The notes beneath the pieces are model-generated. The model worked only from the letters and a program-made list of their open reading frames with translations, made no database searches and had not been told where the DNA came from. A DNA stretch of 64,000 nucleotides from Alphaproteobacteria bacterium (lineage in GTDB: Bacteria > Pseudomonadota > Alphaproteobacteria > Caulobacterales > Caulobacteraceae), in assembly GCA_018820665.1 (NCBI GenBank), contig JAHJNW010000068.1, positions 1 through 64,000 on the forward strand, written 5' to 3'. The position numbers were made by a program, and so were the translations under genes. Below are positions 11,232 to 22,344 of this stretch, piece after piece; the stretch's first letter is position 1; every line of letters begins with the position of its first letter.

Positions 11232-12904
11232 AAAAGCAATCCAACGACGAACTCGTCTTCGTCCCGCTCGGCGGGTCGGGCGAGATCGGTATGAACCTGA
11301 ATGTCTACGGCTACGGGCCGGAGGCGAATCGCGAATGGCTGATCGTCGACGTCGGCGTGACCTTCGGCGACCTGTCGACGCCCGGCGTCGACGTCATCGT
11401 GCCTGATCCGTCCTTCCTCGACGGCGAGAAGATCCGCGGCATCGTCCTGACCCACGGGCATGAGGACCATATCGGCGCTCTCGGCTGGCTGTGGTCGCGC
11501 ATCAAGGCGCCGATCTATGCGACGCCGTTCACCGCCTTCCTGATCCGCGAGAAGCTGCGCGAGGCGGGAATCCTGAACGAGGTCAAGATCATCGAGGTGC
11601 CGCTCAGCGGCACGATCGACCTCGGTCCGTTCCAGGTGACGATGATCACCATGACCCATTCGATCGCCGAGCCGAACTCGCTGGCGATCAAGACGCCGTT
11701 GGGCACCGTGTTCCACACCGGCGACTGGAAACTGGATCCGAGCCCGGTCATCGGCCAGCCGACCGATATCGCCGCCATCACCAAACTGGGCGACGAAGGC
11801 CTGCTGGCCATGGTCTGCGACTCCACCAACGTCTTCGTTGAAGGTCAGGCCGGGTCGGAGCTGGACGCCCAGGAAGGGCTGATCGAGCTCATCGGCAGCC
11901 TGAAGACCGGCCGCATCGCCGTCGGCTGTTTCGCCTCGAACGTCGCCCGCATGGTCAGCGTGATCAAGGCGGCGCAGTTGGCCGGACGCCGCGTGGCCCT
12001 GGCCGGACGCTCGATGCACCGGATCACCGCGGCGGCCCGCCACGTCGGCCTGTTCAACGACAGCCAGCGCATCCTGTCCGAGGAAGAGGCCCGCGTCTGG
12101 CCGGCGGACGAGATCCTGTATCTGTGCACCGGCAGCCAGGGTGAAGATCGCGCCGCCCTGTCGCGCGCCGCCCAGGGCACCCACCCCTTCATCAAACTGG
12201 GTCTGGGCGATCACTGCATCTTCTCGTCGCGGGTCATCCCTGGCAACGAACTGTCCATCGCCGCCCTGCAGGACAAGCTCGCCGACCGTGGCGTGCGCCT
12301 CTACACCGAGAAGGACCATCCGCACGTCCACGTCTCGGGCCACCCGTGCCGGGACGAGATGAAGCAGATGTACGCCTGGGCCCGTCCGCGCATCGCCGTG
12401 CCGACGCACGGCATGCGCCGCCACCTGGCCGAACACGCCAACATGGCCCGGGACCTCGGCGTCGCCGAACAGGTCACGCCGCGCAACGGCGACATGGTGC
12501 GGCTGGCCCCGGGCCTGGCGGCGATCATCGATGAAGTGCCCAGCGGCCGGCTGTATGTCGACGGCGGGCGTCTGGTCACCGAACAGGGCGAGGCCCTGCA
12601 CGAGCGCCGTCACGCCTCGACCAATGGCGTGCTGATCGTCAGCTTCGCCATGGACAAGCGCGGCAAGATCGTCAGCGACATCGATGTGCGGGCCATCGGC
12701 CTGCCGGGCGACGCCGAATCGCCGTTGGGCGACGCCCTCGACGATCTGGCCGAACGCGCCGAACAGGCGGTGATGAAGCTGAAGGGCCCGGCGCTCGAGG
12801 ATGAGATGGTCATCGAACAGGCCGTGTCGCGGGCGCTGAAAAAGGCCAGCCAGCAGATTTGGGATCGACGGCCGATCGTAGAGACTGTCATTCTCCGCCT
12901 GTAG
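11228..12904 (+). CDS. rnj: ribonuclease J
   Basis: Metallo-beta-lactamase/beta-CASP protein; [17 protein letters not shown], 558 aa. Confidence 0.94.
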   Translation: MKKQSNDELVFVPLGGSGEIGMNLNVYGYGPEANREWLIVDVGVTFGDLSTPGVDVIVPDPSFLDGEKIRGIVLTHGHEDHIGALGWLWSRIKAPIYATPFTAFLIREKLREAGILNEVKIIEVPLSGTIDLGPFQVTMITMTHSIAEPNSLAIKTPLGTVFHTGDWKLDPSPVIGQPTDIAAITKLGDEGLLAMVCDSTNVFVEGQAGSELDAQEGLIELIGSLKTGRIAVGCFASNVARMVSVIKAAQLAGRRVALAGRSMHRITAAARHVGLFNDSQRILSEEEARVWPADEILYLCTGSQGEDRAALSRAAQGTHPFIKLGLGDHCIFSSRVIPGNELSIAALQDKLADRGVRLYTEKDHPHVHVSGHPCRDEMKQMYAWARPRIAVPTHGMRRHLAEHANMARDLGVAEQVTPRNGDMVRLAPGLAAIIDEVPSGRLYVDGGRLVTEQGEALHERRHASTNGVLIVSFAMDKRGKIVSDIDVRAIGLPGDAESPLGDALDDLAERAEQAVMKLKGPALEDEMVIEQAVSRALKKASQQIWDRRPIVETVILRL

Positions 12905-12921
12905 GACAGGGGATCGCGCAT

Positions 12922-13848
12922 ATGGCCGAGCGTATGCGGGATCGGGTCAGGGGTCGGAGCCGCGCGGCGCTGGAACGGGTCAGGCACGCGCGGCATCCGC
13001 TGCGCGGCTGGCGCAAATGGGCGCTGATCCTGTTCCAGGCGACGGTCGGCTTCGTCGTCCTGTTCGCCCTCGTCAATCTGACGCTGAGCCTGACCGCCTT
13101 CCGGGGCGGCGATCCTTTCGACCGCATGGTCGATGAGGTGCGCGGCCTGTGGTTCAGTCCCGCGGACGGCCGAATGGTGTCGACCGACGCCTTCGTTTCG
13201 GTCTACGGCGAGGATCTCGGACCGGAACCCTCCGCGGACGATCTCCGCGCCCATTTCGCACGGAAGGCCGAGGGCGGCGTCTTCCTGCTGGATCACGTCA
13301 TGGCGGACCACGTCGTCCGCCGGTTTGGCCGGATCGACAGCCGCACCCTGCCGCCCGGCATCTATGTCGGGGTCCATGCCCTGGGACCCGACGGCGACCC
13401 CTGGGTCCGGGCGACCAAATGGCCGGCGCACTATCTGATGTTCCCGCGCCACGCCTATATGCTGGTTGTCCCCGAGACCGGGCCGGCCATCGCCTTCTCC
13501 GCCAGTCAGAACGCGAAATTCGAAACCGACCGGCCGGACGGCGGCGAGCTGGGGGCCCGGGTGATGGACTATGGACCCGACGCCTATGACTTCCCGAGCT
13601 CGGGCCAGGCCCTGCATGAGATGACCCTGATCACCGCCGATCCCGAGCGCGTGGCGGCGGCGCCGGCGGCGCTGGAGCGGGTCCAGGCGACCCTGAAGGC
13701 CCGTGGCCTGCGCTACGGCCTGTTGGCTCCGAATTCGAACACGGTCGTTGGCTGCGTTCTGGAGGCGTCCGGCGCGATCACCCGGGAACAGCGAAGCCGC
13801 ATCCTGCTGGCCGTCCGGGCGCCCGGAATCGGGGCCGACTGCTGGTAG
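12922..13848 (+). CDS. membrane-anchored protein of unknown function, possibly papain-like fold
   Basis: 308 aa; single N-terminal TM (WALILFQATVGFVVLFALVNLTLSL); HAYMLVV ... LLAPNSNTVVGCVLEASG. Confidence 0.75.
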   Translation: MAERMRDRVRGRSRAALERVRHARHPLRGWRKWALILFQATVGFVVLFALVNLTLSLTAFRGGDPFDRMVDEVRGLWFSPADGRMVSTDAFVSVYGEDLGPEPSADDLRAHFARKAEGGVFLLDHVMADHVVRRFGRIDSRTLPPGIYVGVHALGPDGDPWVRATKWPAHYLMFPRHAYMLVVPETGPAIAFSASQNAKFETDRPDGGELGARVMDYGPDAYDFPSSGQALHEMTLITADPERVAAAPAALERVQATLKARGLRYGLLAPNSNTVVGCVLEASGAITREQRSRILLAVRAPGIGADCW

Positions 13849-13912
13849 GCTTTGAATCCCCGGCGGGCCCTACCTATAAGAAGCCGAATCCGCCGCCCCC
13901 CAGGACCGCCCC

Positions 13913-14656
13913 ATGCCCGAAGCCCCGCCCGAGTTCCGCTACAAGCGCGTCCTGCTGAAGGTCTCGGGCGAGGTGCTGATGGGCGACCAGCCCTATGGCA
14001 TCGACATGAAGACGGTCGCCACGGTGGCCGAGGCCGTGGCCCAGGTCGCGCGTGAGGGCGTCGAGATCTGCCTCGTCATCGGCGGCGGCAACATCTTCCG
14101 CGGGCTGAGCAAGGCCGCCGGCGACATGGAGCGCGCCACCGCCGACTATATGGGCATGCTGGCCACGGTCATGAACGCCCTCGCCATGCAGGCGGCGCTG
14201 GAGAAGATCGGCGTCCAGACCCGGGTGCAGAGCGCCCTGACCATGAACGCCGTGGCCGAGCCCTATGTGCGCCGGCGCGCCCTGCGTCATCTCGAAAAGG
14301 GCCGGGTGGTGATCTTCGCCGCCGGCGTCGGGGCGCCGTTCTTCACCACGGACTCGGGCGCCGCGCTTCGGGCCGCCGAGATGGGCTGCGACGCCCTGCT
14401 GAAGGGCACCAGCGTCGATGGCGTGTACACCGCTGATCCGAAGAAGGACCCGTCGGCGACCCGCTACGAGACCCTGACATATCACGACGTCCTGGCCCGG
14501 GACCTGAAGGTCATGGACGCCTCGGCCATCGCCCTGATGCGTGACTCCGGCATTCCGATCGTGGTCTTTTCGATCCGGGAAGACAATTCACTGCGTCGGA
14601 CGTTGACCGGGGAGGGGACCTTCACGGTCATCACCTCCAACGCCAAGTCAGCCTGA
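13913..14656 (+). CDS. pyrH: UMP kinase
   Basis: [40 protein letters not shown]. Confidence 0.98.
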   Translation: MPEAPPEFRYKRVLLKVSGEVLMGDQPYGIDMKTVATVAEAVAQVAREGVEICLVIGGGNIFRGLSKAAGDMERATADYMGMLATVMNALAMQAALEKIGVQTRVQSALTMNAVAEPYVRRRALRHLEKGRVVIFAAGVGAPFFTTDSGAALRAAEMGCDALLKGTSVDGVYTADPKKDPSATRYETLTYHDVLARDLKVMDASAIALMRDSGIPIVVFSIREDNSLRRTLTGEGTFTVITSNAKSA

Positions 14657-14685
14657 CAAGCCATTCAAGAACGAGAGAAACGACC

Positions 14686-15243
14686 ATGGCCAAGCCTGAT
14701 CTCAAGACCTACCGCGACCGCATGGAGAAGGCGGTCGGGGCCCTGCGCGAGGAATTCGCCGGCCTGCGCACCGGCCGCGCCAACGCCGGCCTGCTGGAGC
14801 CGGTCCAGGTCGAGGCCTATGGCTCGATGTCGCCGCTGCACAGCGTCGCCGCCATCAGCGTGCCCGAGCCCCGCATGCTGTCGGTCAGCGTCTGGGACAA
14901 GAGCATGGTCGGGCCGGTCGAGAAGGCCATCCGCGCCGCCGGCCTGGGCCTCAATCCGATCGTCGACGGCCAGACCCTGCGCATTCCGGTGCCGGCGCTG
15001 ACCGAGGAGCGTCGCAAGGACCTGGCCAAGCTGGCCGGCAAATACGCCGAGCAGCAGAAGATCGCCGTCCGCAACGTCCGCCGTGACGCCAATGACGATC
15101 TGAAGAAGGCCGAAAAGGCATCCGAGATCAGCCAGGACGAGCAGAAGAAGATGGAGGCCGAGGTCCAGAAGGACACGGACGCGGCCATCAAGCGCATCGA
15201 CGAGACCTTGAAGGCCAAGGAAGTTGAGATCATGCAGGTTTGA
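14686..15243 (+). CDS. frr: ribosome recycling factor
   Basis: 185 aa; [45 protein letters not shown]. Confidence 0.98.
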   Translation: MAKPDLKTYRDRMEKAVGALREEFAGLRTGRANAGLLEPVQVEAYGSMSPLHSVAAISVPEPRMLSVSVWDKSMVGPVEKAIRAAGLGLNPIVDGQTLRIPVPALTEERRKDLAKLAGKYAEQQKIAVRNVRRDANDDLKKAEKASEISQDEQKKMEAEVQKDTDAAIKRIDETLKAKEVEIMQV

Positions 15244-15275
15244 CGGCGCGTTTTGCCGTAGGATACGCGCCGGTC

Positions 15276-16031
15276 ATGCCCGTCGAACCCCTTGAGCCTT
15301 CGCCCGCGTCTGACGGGCCCCGCCATGTCGCCCTGATCATGGACGGCAACGGGCGCTGGGCGCAGGCGCGCGGCCTGCCGCGCAGCATGGGGCATCGTGA
15401 GGGGGTTCAGGCGCTGAAGCGCACCGTGCAGGCGGCGCCGGCCCTCGGCATCCGCTGCCTGACGGTGTTCGGCTTCTCGACCGAAAACTGGAGCCGGCCG
15501 GCCGAGGAGGTCTCCGACCTGATGGGTCTGGTCCGCTCCTATGTCGCCAGCGACCTGAAGCGACTGGAACGCGAGGGCGTCCGGGTGCGGGTTCTGGGCA
15601 GTCGCGCCGGCCTCCCGGCCGATATCGTCGCCATCATCGATAACGCCGAGACGACGACGGCGCATAACGACAAATTCCTGCTGCAGGTCGCCTTCAACTA
15701 CGGCGGCCGGGCCGACATCGTCGATGCGGCGCGGCGCTATGCGGACCTGGTGCTGGCCGGGGAGGCCGTCGGCCCGCTGGACGAGGCCGCGCTGGGGCAG
15801 GGGCTGTCGACCGCCGGGGGACCGCCCGTCGACGTCATCGTTCGCACCTCTGGCGAGCAACGCCTGTCGAACTTCCTGCTGTGGGAGGCGGCCTACGCCG
15901 AACTCGTGTTCCAGCAGGTGCTGTGGCCGGACTATGGGCCCGAGGCGCTGGCGGACGTCGTCGAACAGTATCGAAATCGCGACCGACGGTTTGGCGGCCT
16001 GTCGCCCGCTCCCGCGCGCGCGGCTGGCTGA
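15276..16031 (+). CDS. uppS: isoprenyl transferase (undecaprenyl diphosphate synthase)
   Basis: [49 protein letters not shown]; start may be 15240. Confidence 0.95.
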   Translation: MPVEPLEPSPASDGPRHVALIMDGNGRWAQARGLPRSMGHREGVQALKRTVQAAPALGIRCLTVFGFSTENWSRPAEEVSDLMGLVRSYVASDLKRLEREGVRVRVLGSRAGLPADIVAIIDNAETTTAHNDKFLLQVAFNYGGRADIVDAARRYADLVLAGEAVGPLDEAALGQGLSTAGGPPVDVIVRTSGEQRLSNFLLWEAAYAELVFQQVLWPDYGPEALADVVEQYRNRDRRFGGLSPAPARAAG

Positions 16032-16846
16032 TGGCGATGCGCGCCGGCGATATCGGCCTCAGGGCCGCGTCGGCCCTGGTGCTGGCCCCGGCGGCGTTTC
16101 TCGCCATCTGGGCGGGCGGCCTTTGGTTCCTCGCCCTCATGTTGCTGGCCTGCGCCCTTCTGGCGGTGGAATGGGCGACGATGAGCGCCACGAGGGCGTG
16201 GCGGGTGATGGCCGGCGCCGTCGGCTTCGGCCTGTTCGCCTCAGTTATCTCCGCCCATGCCGAGCAGCTGTCGCTGGCGCTGGTGATGCTGGTGTTCTGC
16301 GCTGCCGCGGCCGGCCTGTTCGCCCGCAGCCGCGGACAGGAGGCGGTCGACGCCGCCTACGGGGTTCTCTATCTCGGCTGGCCGGCGGTGCTGCTCATCT
16401 GGCTCAGGGACGGTACGGAGCCGGGCGGCCTGGCCTGGACGGTCTCGGCCTTCGTCATCGCCTGGGCGTCCGACATCATGGCCTATCTGGTCGGCAACCT
16501 GATCGGTGGCAAGAAGCTGTGGCCGCGCTTCTCGCCCAACAAGACCTGGTCCGGCTTCATCGGCGGGCTGGCCGCAGGCACCGCCGCCGGCGTGCTTCTG
16601 GCGGCCTTCCTCGACATGGGCATCGGGCCGGTCTGGGGCGGGGTTCTCGGCCTGTCCGCAGCGCTGGCGACAATGGCCGGCGATCTTTGGGAATCGGCCC
16701 TCAAGCGGCGCTATGGCGTCAAGGATGCGGGCAAGCTGATCCCCGGCCATGGCGGGCTGCTCGATCGGGTCGACGGCCTGATGTTCGCGGTCGTCATCGT
16801 CGCCTGCGGCCGTCTGCTGGTGGTGACGTTCGGGACCGGCGCATGA
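16031..16846 (+). CDS. cdsA: phosphatidate cytidylyltransferase
   Basis: Multi-[56 protein letters not shown]-like C-terminus. Confidence 0.95.
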   Translation: MAMRAGDIGLRAASALVLAPAAFLAIWAGGLWFLALMLLACALLAVEWATMSATRAWRVMAGAVGFGLFASVISAHAEQLSLALVMLVFCAAAAGLFARSRGQEAVDAAYGVLYLGWPAVLLIWLRDGTEPGGLAWTVSAFVIAWASDIMAYLVGNLIGGKKLWPRFSPNKTWSGFIGGLAAGTAAGVLLAAFLDMGIGPVWGGVLGLSAALATMAGDLWESALKRRYGVKDAGKLIPGHGGLLDRVDGLMFAVVIVACGRLLVVTFGTGA

Positions 16847-18039
16847 TCCGGCGCCGCGTCACGGTGCTGGGCTCGACCGGTTCGGTTGGGTCTTCCACCC
16901 TTGAGCTGATGGACCAGGCCGAGATGGCCGGGACCGGGACGTTCGAGGTCGAGGCCCTGACCGGCGGGGCCAATATCGCCCGCCTCGCCCAACAGGCGAG
17001 ACGCTGGAAGCCGAAGCTGGCCGTCACCGCCGATCCCGCCCAGCTCGAGGAACTGAGGCGGGCCCTGGCCGGAACCGGCGTCGAAGCCGCGGCGGGCGAC
17101 GGGGCGGTGATCGAGGCCGCCGCGCGTCCGGCCGACTGGGTCATGGCCGCGATCGTCGGGGCGGCCGGGCTTCGCTCGGCCTGGGCGGCGGCGGATACGG
17201 GGGCGACCCTGGCCCTGGCCAACAAGGAAAGCCTGGTCTGCTGCGGCCCCGCCCTGTTGCAGCGGGTGCGCCGGGCCGGCGGCAAGGTCATTCCGGTCGA
17301 TTCGGAGCACTCCGCCATCTTCCAGGTGTTCCCGCACGACGCGCCGCATCAGGTCGCCAAGCTGGTTCTGACGGCCTCGGGCGGGCCCTTCCGGGGCATG
17401 GCGCGCGACTCCCTTGCTGACATCACCCCCCAACAGGCCGTGGCGCACCCCAATTGGAGCATGGGCGCCAAGATATCGGTCGACAGCGCGACCATGGCCA
17501 ACAAGGGGCTGGAGGCGATTGAGGCCGCCTACCTGTTCGACATGCCGGCCGATCGCATCGATGTGGTGGTGCATCCGGAATCGATCATTCACAGCTTGGT
17601 CGAATACGTAGACGGCTCGACCCTCGCCCAGCTCGGCCCGCCGGATATGAAGACGCCCATCGCCTGCGCCCTGGGGTGGCCGGACCGGATCGCCTGGCCG
17701 GCGCCGAAACTGGACCTCGCGGCGCTGGGCCAATTGACGTTCGAGCGGCCGGATGAAGCGCTGTTTCCAGCGCTCGGACTGGCGCGGGAAGCGCTCAGGG
17801 CGGGCGGTTCGGCGCCCATCGTGTTCAACGCGGCCAACGAGGTCGCGGCCCTCGCATTTCTTGACCGTCGGCTGGGCTTTCTCAATATTGCCGCAGTCGT
17901 CGCCGACACCTTGTCGCGCGTAACGACGTCGGGGGTGGATTCCGGGTCTCGCAACGCCTGTGACGCGGCTCTGGCCGTGGATGCTCAGGCGCGGCGGGAG
18001 GCGGAGTCGATCGTCCGGAGTTTGGCCGCAGCGGCCTGA
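16843..18039 (+). CDS. dxr: 1-deoxy-D-xylulose 5-phosphate reductoisomerase
   Basis: [43 protein letters not shown]; internal ATG overlapping the cdsA stop. Confidence 0.97.
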   Translation: MIRRRVTVLGSTGSVGSSTLELMDQAEMAGTGTFEVEALTGGANIARLAQQARRWKPKLAVTADPAQLEELRRALAGTGVEAAAGDGAVIEAAARPADWVMAAIVGAAGLRSAWAAADTGATLALANKESLVCCGPALLQRVRRAGGKVIPVDSEHSAIFQVFPHDAPHQVAKLVLTASGGPFRGMARDSLADITPQQAVAHPNWSMGAKISVDSATMANKGLEAIEAAYLFDMPADRIDVVVHPESIIHSLVEYVDGSTLAQLGPPDMKTPIACALGWPDRIAWPAPKLDLAALGQLTFERPDEALFPALGLAREALRAGGSAPIVFNAANEVAALAFLDRRLGFLNIAAVVADTLSRVTTSGVDSGSRNACDAALAVDAQARREAESIVRSLAAAA

Positions 18040-18062
18040 ACGGCGAAGGATATCATATCGGC

Positions 18063-19277
18063 ATGACGGGCTTCCTCGGCCAGGCGTTGCTCTACATTGT
18101 GCCGTTCCTGCTGGTGCTGACGTTCATCGTCACCATCCATGAACTGGGCCATTTCCTCGTCGCGCGCGCCTTTGGCGTGAAGATCGACCGGTTCTCCGTC
18201 GGCTTCGGCAAGACCATCGTCAGCCGGATGGACCGCCGTGGCACGGAGTGGCGGATGGCGTGGCTGCCGCTGGGCGGTTACGTCAAATTCTCCGGCGATC
18301 TCGACGCTTCCAGCGTCCCCGATCAGGCCGGTCTCGCCGAACTGCGCCAGCGGGTGGTCGCAGAGCACGGCCCGGGGGCGGAGCGCGACTATTTCCATTT
18401 TAAGCCGATCTGGCAGCGGGCGTTGATCGTGGCCGCGGGGCCTGCGGCGAATTTCCTGCTGGCGATGGTGTTGTTCACCATCCTGTTCAGCGTGGTCGGC
18501 GAGCAGATCGCGGCGCCGCGGGTGCACGGGACGCAGCCTGGCAGCCCTGCGGCCGAAGCCGGCTTCCAGCCGCGCGACCTGATCGTCGCCATCAACGGTC
18601 GCCCGATCGAGGATCAGCGTGACGTGGCCCGCATCGTCGTCATGAGCGCGGGCGATCCGGTTCGCTTCCAGGTCGACCGCGGCGGACAGCTGCTCACCCT
18701 CACGGCGATCCCGGTGCGCAACGAGGTAGACGATGAGATCGCCGGACGGGTGAAAATCGCCCAGATCGGCATTCAGATGCAGGCGCTGCCAGGCGATCTG
18801 AGTTTCCGCACCCTCAATCCGGTCGAGGCCTTCGGCAAGGGGATCGAGACCATCGGCTCCACCGTCTCCACCACCGTGACCTATATTGGCCGCATCTTCG
18901 TGGGCAAGGAGTCCGGCGACCTGCTCAACGGTCCGATCGGTATCGCCAAGGCGGCCGGGGGCGTGACCCAGCAGGCCGTCGACGCCAACCCTGATCCCGG
19001 CTGGATGGCCGCCAACCTCGCCCTGACCTTCCTCAGCTTCGCCGCCCTCGTTTCGATCGGAATCGGTATCGTCAATCTGCTGCCGATCCCCGTACTCGAC
19101 GGGGGCCACCTTCTGTTCTACGGCTATGAAGCTGTAGCGCGCCGGCCCGTTCCCGCACGTGTCCAGGAGGCCGGCTACCGCGTCGGTCTTGCTTTGCTGG
19201 CGGGATTGATGTTGTTCGCCACCTGGAACGACCTGCAGAAAAACGGCCTGTTCACCTTCCTCGGCGGGCTCGCCTGA
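18063..19277 (+). CDS. rseP: RIP metalloprotease RseP (MmpA homologue)
   Basis: HELGHFLVARAFGVK, PDZ region, NLLPIPVLDGGHLLFYGYE. Confidence 0.95.
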   Translation: MTGFLGQALLYIVPFLLVLTFIVTIHELGHFLVARAFGVKIDRFSVGFGKTIVSRMDRRGTEWRMAWLPLGGYVKFSGDLDASSVPDQAGLAELRQRVVAEHGPGAERDYFHFKPIWQRALIVAAGPAANFLLAMVLFTILFSVVGEQIAAPRVHGTQPGSPAAEAGFQPRDLIVAINGRPIEDQRDVARIVVMSAGDPVRFQVDRGGQLLTLTAIPVRNEVDDEIAGRVKIAQIGIQMQALPGDLSFRTLNPVEAFGKGIETIGSTVSTTVTYIGRIFVGKESGDLLNGPIGIAKAAGGVTQQAVDANPDPGWMAANLALTFLSFAALVSIGIGIVNLLPIPVLDGGHLLFYGYEAVARRPVPARVQEAGYRVGLALLAGLMLFATWNDLQKNGLFTFLGGLA

Positions 19278-21730
19278 TGAGCCGACGCCAGCCCCCGATG
19301 GTTTCCCGCATGATCCGACAAGACGCGTCCGCCCTTCGTTTCGCCCGCGGCCTGAGCCCGAGCCTGCTGGCCCTTGTGGTGGCGGCCGGATTCTCCGGCC
19401 CGGTGCTGGCTCAGTCCGCGCCGACGGTCTCGCCGGTCCCGACAGTCGTCGTGGAGGAGGCACCGCAGACAGCGCAAGCGGCGGAGGAGCGGGTGCTGGT
19501 CAACCGCATTCTGGTGCGGGGCAACCAGCGCATCGACCAGACCACGATCCTGTCCTACCTGCCGATTCAGGCCGGCGACACGGTGGACGCAGCCGTTCTT
19601 GATGTGGCGCTTCGCACCCTGACGCGCACCCAGCTCTTCGCCAACGTTCAGCTGGGCGTGCAGCCGAACGGCGACCTCGTCGTTGAAATCGTCGAGAACC
19701 CGATCATCAACCAGGTGGTGTTCGAGGGAAACAGCGCGCTCGGCGAGAGCAAGCTGCGTGAAGAGGTGACCCTGGCCCCGCGTGGCATTTACACCCGCGC
19801 CCGGGTCCAGGAGGACGTCGGCAAGATCGTCGAACTTTACCGCCTGTCCGGCCGGATCTCGGCCACCGTCACGCCCAAGCTTGTCCAGCTCGAGCAGAAC
19901 CGCGTCGATGTGGTGTTTGAGATCGACGAGGGGCCGGAGACCGGCGTGCGGGCGATCACCTTCCTCGGCAACACCGCCTATCCGGACGGTGACCTGCAGG
20001 AAGTGATGGTCACCAAGCGGTCCGAATGGTGGAAGCTGTTCTCGTCGAACGACAACTACGATCCGAACCGGCTGGACTACGATCGTGAACAGCTGCGGAA
20101 ATTCTACACCAATCGCGGCTATTATGACTTCCGCGTTCTGTCGGCGATCGCCGAACTGGCCCCCGACGACAGCGCCTTCGGCATCACCATCACGCTTGAC
20201 GAGGGTGACCGCTACACTTTTGGCGAAGTGGACATCGTCACCGAGAACGACCGTCTGAACCCCGACTTCCTCAAGCTGCTGCTGCCGATCCGTTCGGGCG
20301 AGCTGTACGAGAGTGACAAGATCGAGTCCGCTGTCGACGCCCTGACGTTCGCCGCGGGCTCGGCGGGTTACGCCTTCGTCGAGATCGAGCCGAACTATAC
20401 CGCGAATCCCGAGACGGACACGATCGACATCACCTTCAACATCAAGGAAGGCCAGCGGGTCTACGTCGATCGCATCAACGTCATCGGCAACACCCGCACC
20501 CTCGACAATGTCATCCGCCGCGAGATGATGCTGACGGAGGGCGACGCCTTCAATCGCACCCTGCTGGAGCGGTCGCGCAACAATCTGCGGGCGCTCGGTT
20601 TCTTCAAGGAGGTGACGGTCGAGGAGTCGCGAGGCTCGGCGCCCGATCGGTCGGTGGTCAATGTCACGGTCACCGAACAGCCGACTGGCGAACTGTCGGT
20701 CGGGGCCGGCTTCAGCTCGGTCGACTCCTTTGTCGTCAATCTCGGCATCACCGAACGCAACTTCCGCGGCCGGGGCCAGAATGTCGTCGCCCGCGTCGAG
20801 TGGGGCTCGCTGCGGCAGCAGATCGATTTCCGCTTCACCGAGCCGAAATTCCTTGGTCGTGACCTGCGCGCCGGCTTCGACGCCTTCCACTCCCGCTACG
20901 ATCTGAGCGAGTATTCGTCATACGACTACCGTTCGACTGGCGGCGGGGTGCGCCTGTCCTATCCGCTGAACGCCTATACCCTTCTGAGCACGCGGTATTT
21001 CCTGAAGGCGGACGAGATCATCGTTCCCAATAATTTCTGCGATAGCGGGACCGGCTCGACCGCCCTGTGCGACCAGGTCGGCTCCTTCCTCAACTCGTCG
21101 GCCGGCTACACCCTGCTGGTCGACCGCCGCAACGATCCGGTTCGCCCGACGCGGGGCTGGACCGGCACCATCCGCCAGGATCTCGCCGGCATCGGCGGTG
21201 ATGTGAATTATGTGAAGACCGAGGCGGACGTGTCGGCCTATTGGGGCATAACCCCTAACTGGGTGGTCACGGCCGCGGCCTCGACCGGCTATGTCTCGGG
21301 ATGGGGCGGCGATCCGATCCGGATCAACGACCGCTTCTTCAAGGGCGGCAACAGTTTCCGCGGGTTTGAAACGGCGGGCATCGGTCCTCGTGACCTGAGC
21401 ACCACGGACGCCCTCGGCGGCAATTTCTACGCCATCGGCACACTTGAGCTGACCGTTCCGAACGGATTGCCGGAGGAGTACGGCATCCGCACCTCGCTGT
21501 TCACCGACGTCGGCACCGTCGGGCTGCTGGACGACCGCTATACGGTGGACGCGAACGGCAATCCCAGCAGCCGGATCATCGACGAGCTGGAGTTGCGCGC
21601 CTCGGCGGGTGTCAGCATTCACTGGCGCTCGCCGATGGGGCCGATCCGCTTCGACCTCAGCCACATCCTCGGTCAGGAAGACTACGACAAGACCGAAACC
21701 TTCCGCTTCTCGACTTCCACCCAGTTCTAA
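19277..21730 (+). CDS. bamA: outer membrane protein assembly factor BamA
   Basis: POTRA repeats and C-terminal beta-barrel; ends in F; after rseP. Confidence 0.96.
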   Translation: MSRRQPPMVSRMIRQDASALRFARGLSPSLLALVVAAGFSGPVLAQSAPTVSPVPTVVVEEAPQTAQAAEERVLVNRILVRGNQRIDQTTILSYLPIQAGDTVDAAVLDVALRTLTRTQLFANVQLGVQPNGDLVVEIVENPIINQVVFEGNSALGESKLREEVTLAPRGIYTRARVQEDVGKIVELYRLSGRISATVTPKLVQLEQNRVDVVFEIDEGPETGVRAITFLGNTAYPDGDLQEVMVTKRSEWWKLFSSNDNYDPNRLDYDREQLRKFYTNRGYYDFRVLSAIAELAPDDSAFGITITLDEGDRYTFGEVDIVTENDRLNPDFLKLLLPIRSGELYESDKIESAVDALTFAAGSAGYAFVEIEPNYTANPETDTIDITFNIKEGQRVYVDRINVIGNTRTLDNVIRREMMLTEGDAFNRTLLERSRNNLRALGFFKEVTVEESRGSAPDRSVVNVTVTEQPTGELSVGAGFSSVDSFVVNLGITERNFRGRGQNVVARVEWGSLRQQIDFRFTEPKFLGRDLRAGFDAFHSRYDLSEYSSYDYRSTGGGVRLSYPLNAYTLLSTRYFLKADEIIVPNNFCDSGTGSTALCDQVGSFLNSSAGYTLLVDRRNDPVRPTRGWTGTIRQDLAGIGGDVNYVKTEADVSAYWGITPNWVVTAAASTGYVSGWGGDPIRINDRFFKGGNSFRGFETAGIGPRDLSTTDALGGNFYAIGTLELTVPNGLPEEYGIRTSLFTDVGTVGLLDDRYTVDANGNPSSRIIDELELRASAGVSIHWRSPMGPIRFDLSHILGQEDYDKTETFRFSTSTQF

Positions 21731-21765
21731 CCGACGGGCCCTTGGGCCCACGCAAAGGCTAACAG

Positions 21766-22344
21766 ATGAAAACCCTCGCTTTCGGCGCCTTCACCCTCGC
21801 CTTGCTCACCGGATCGGCCGCGGCCGCCCAGGACCAGAATTTCGGCCCCGCCATCCCGGGCGTCTGCGTCTATCACCATGACCGCCTGCTGGCCCAGTCG
21901 ACCGCCGGACAGGCCGTCCAGGCCGGCATGCAGCGTCTGCAACAGGAAGTGCAGGCCGAGCTGGCTCCGTATGAGCAGTTCATCCAGTCGGAAGGCCAGC
22001 AGCTCCAACAAGGCCGCGGCACCATTCCGCAGGCCGATTTCGCCACGCGCGAACAGGCTCTGGCGACCCGTTACCAGGAAGCCCGCAATCTGGCCCAGAC
22101 GCGCGAAGGCGAGCTCCGCTACACCCAGGCGATGCAACTCCAGCAGATCGCCCAAGCCACCGATCCGATCGTGCTGGCGCTCTACAACGAGCGGGGCTGC
22201 GGCCTGCTGCTGTCGCGGGATGGCGTCATGCGCGTGAACCCGACCATGGATCTGACCGAAGCTGCGATCCAGCGCGTGAACGCGGCCCTGCCGACGCTTT
22301 CGTTCAGCCGCATGCCGGTCCCGGCCCAACAGCCGGCCCAGTAA
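21766..22344 (+). CDS. OmpH/Skp family periplasmic chaperone
   Basis: Signal peptide, central coiled-coil, between bamA and lpxD. Confidence 0.88.
   Translation: MKTLAFGAFTLALLTGSAAAAQDQNFGPAIPGVCVYHHDRLLAQSTAGQAVQAGMQRLQQEVQAELAPYEQFIQSEGQQLQQGRGTIPQADFATREQALATRYQEARNLAQTREGELRYTQAMQLQQIAQATDPIVLALYNERGCGLLLSRDGVMRVNPTMDLTEAAIQRVNAALPTLSFSRMPVPAQQPAQ

Noticed and set aside
11228-12904. RNase J in a proteobacterium as a novelty
   Set aside because: RNase J is known in alphaproteobacteria, and its position after nuo-birA-coaX is ordinary
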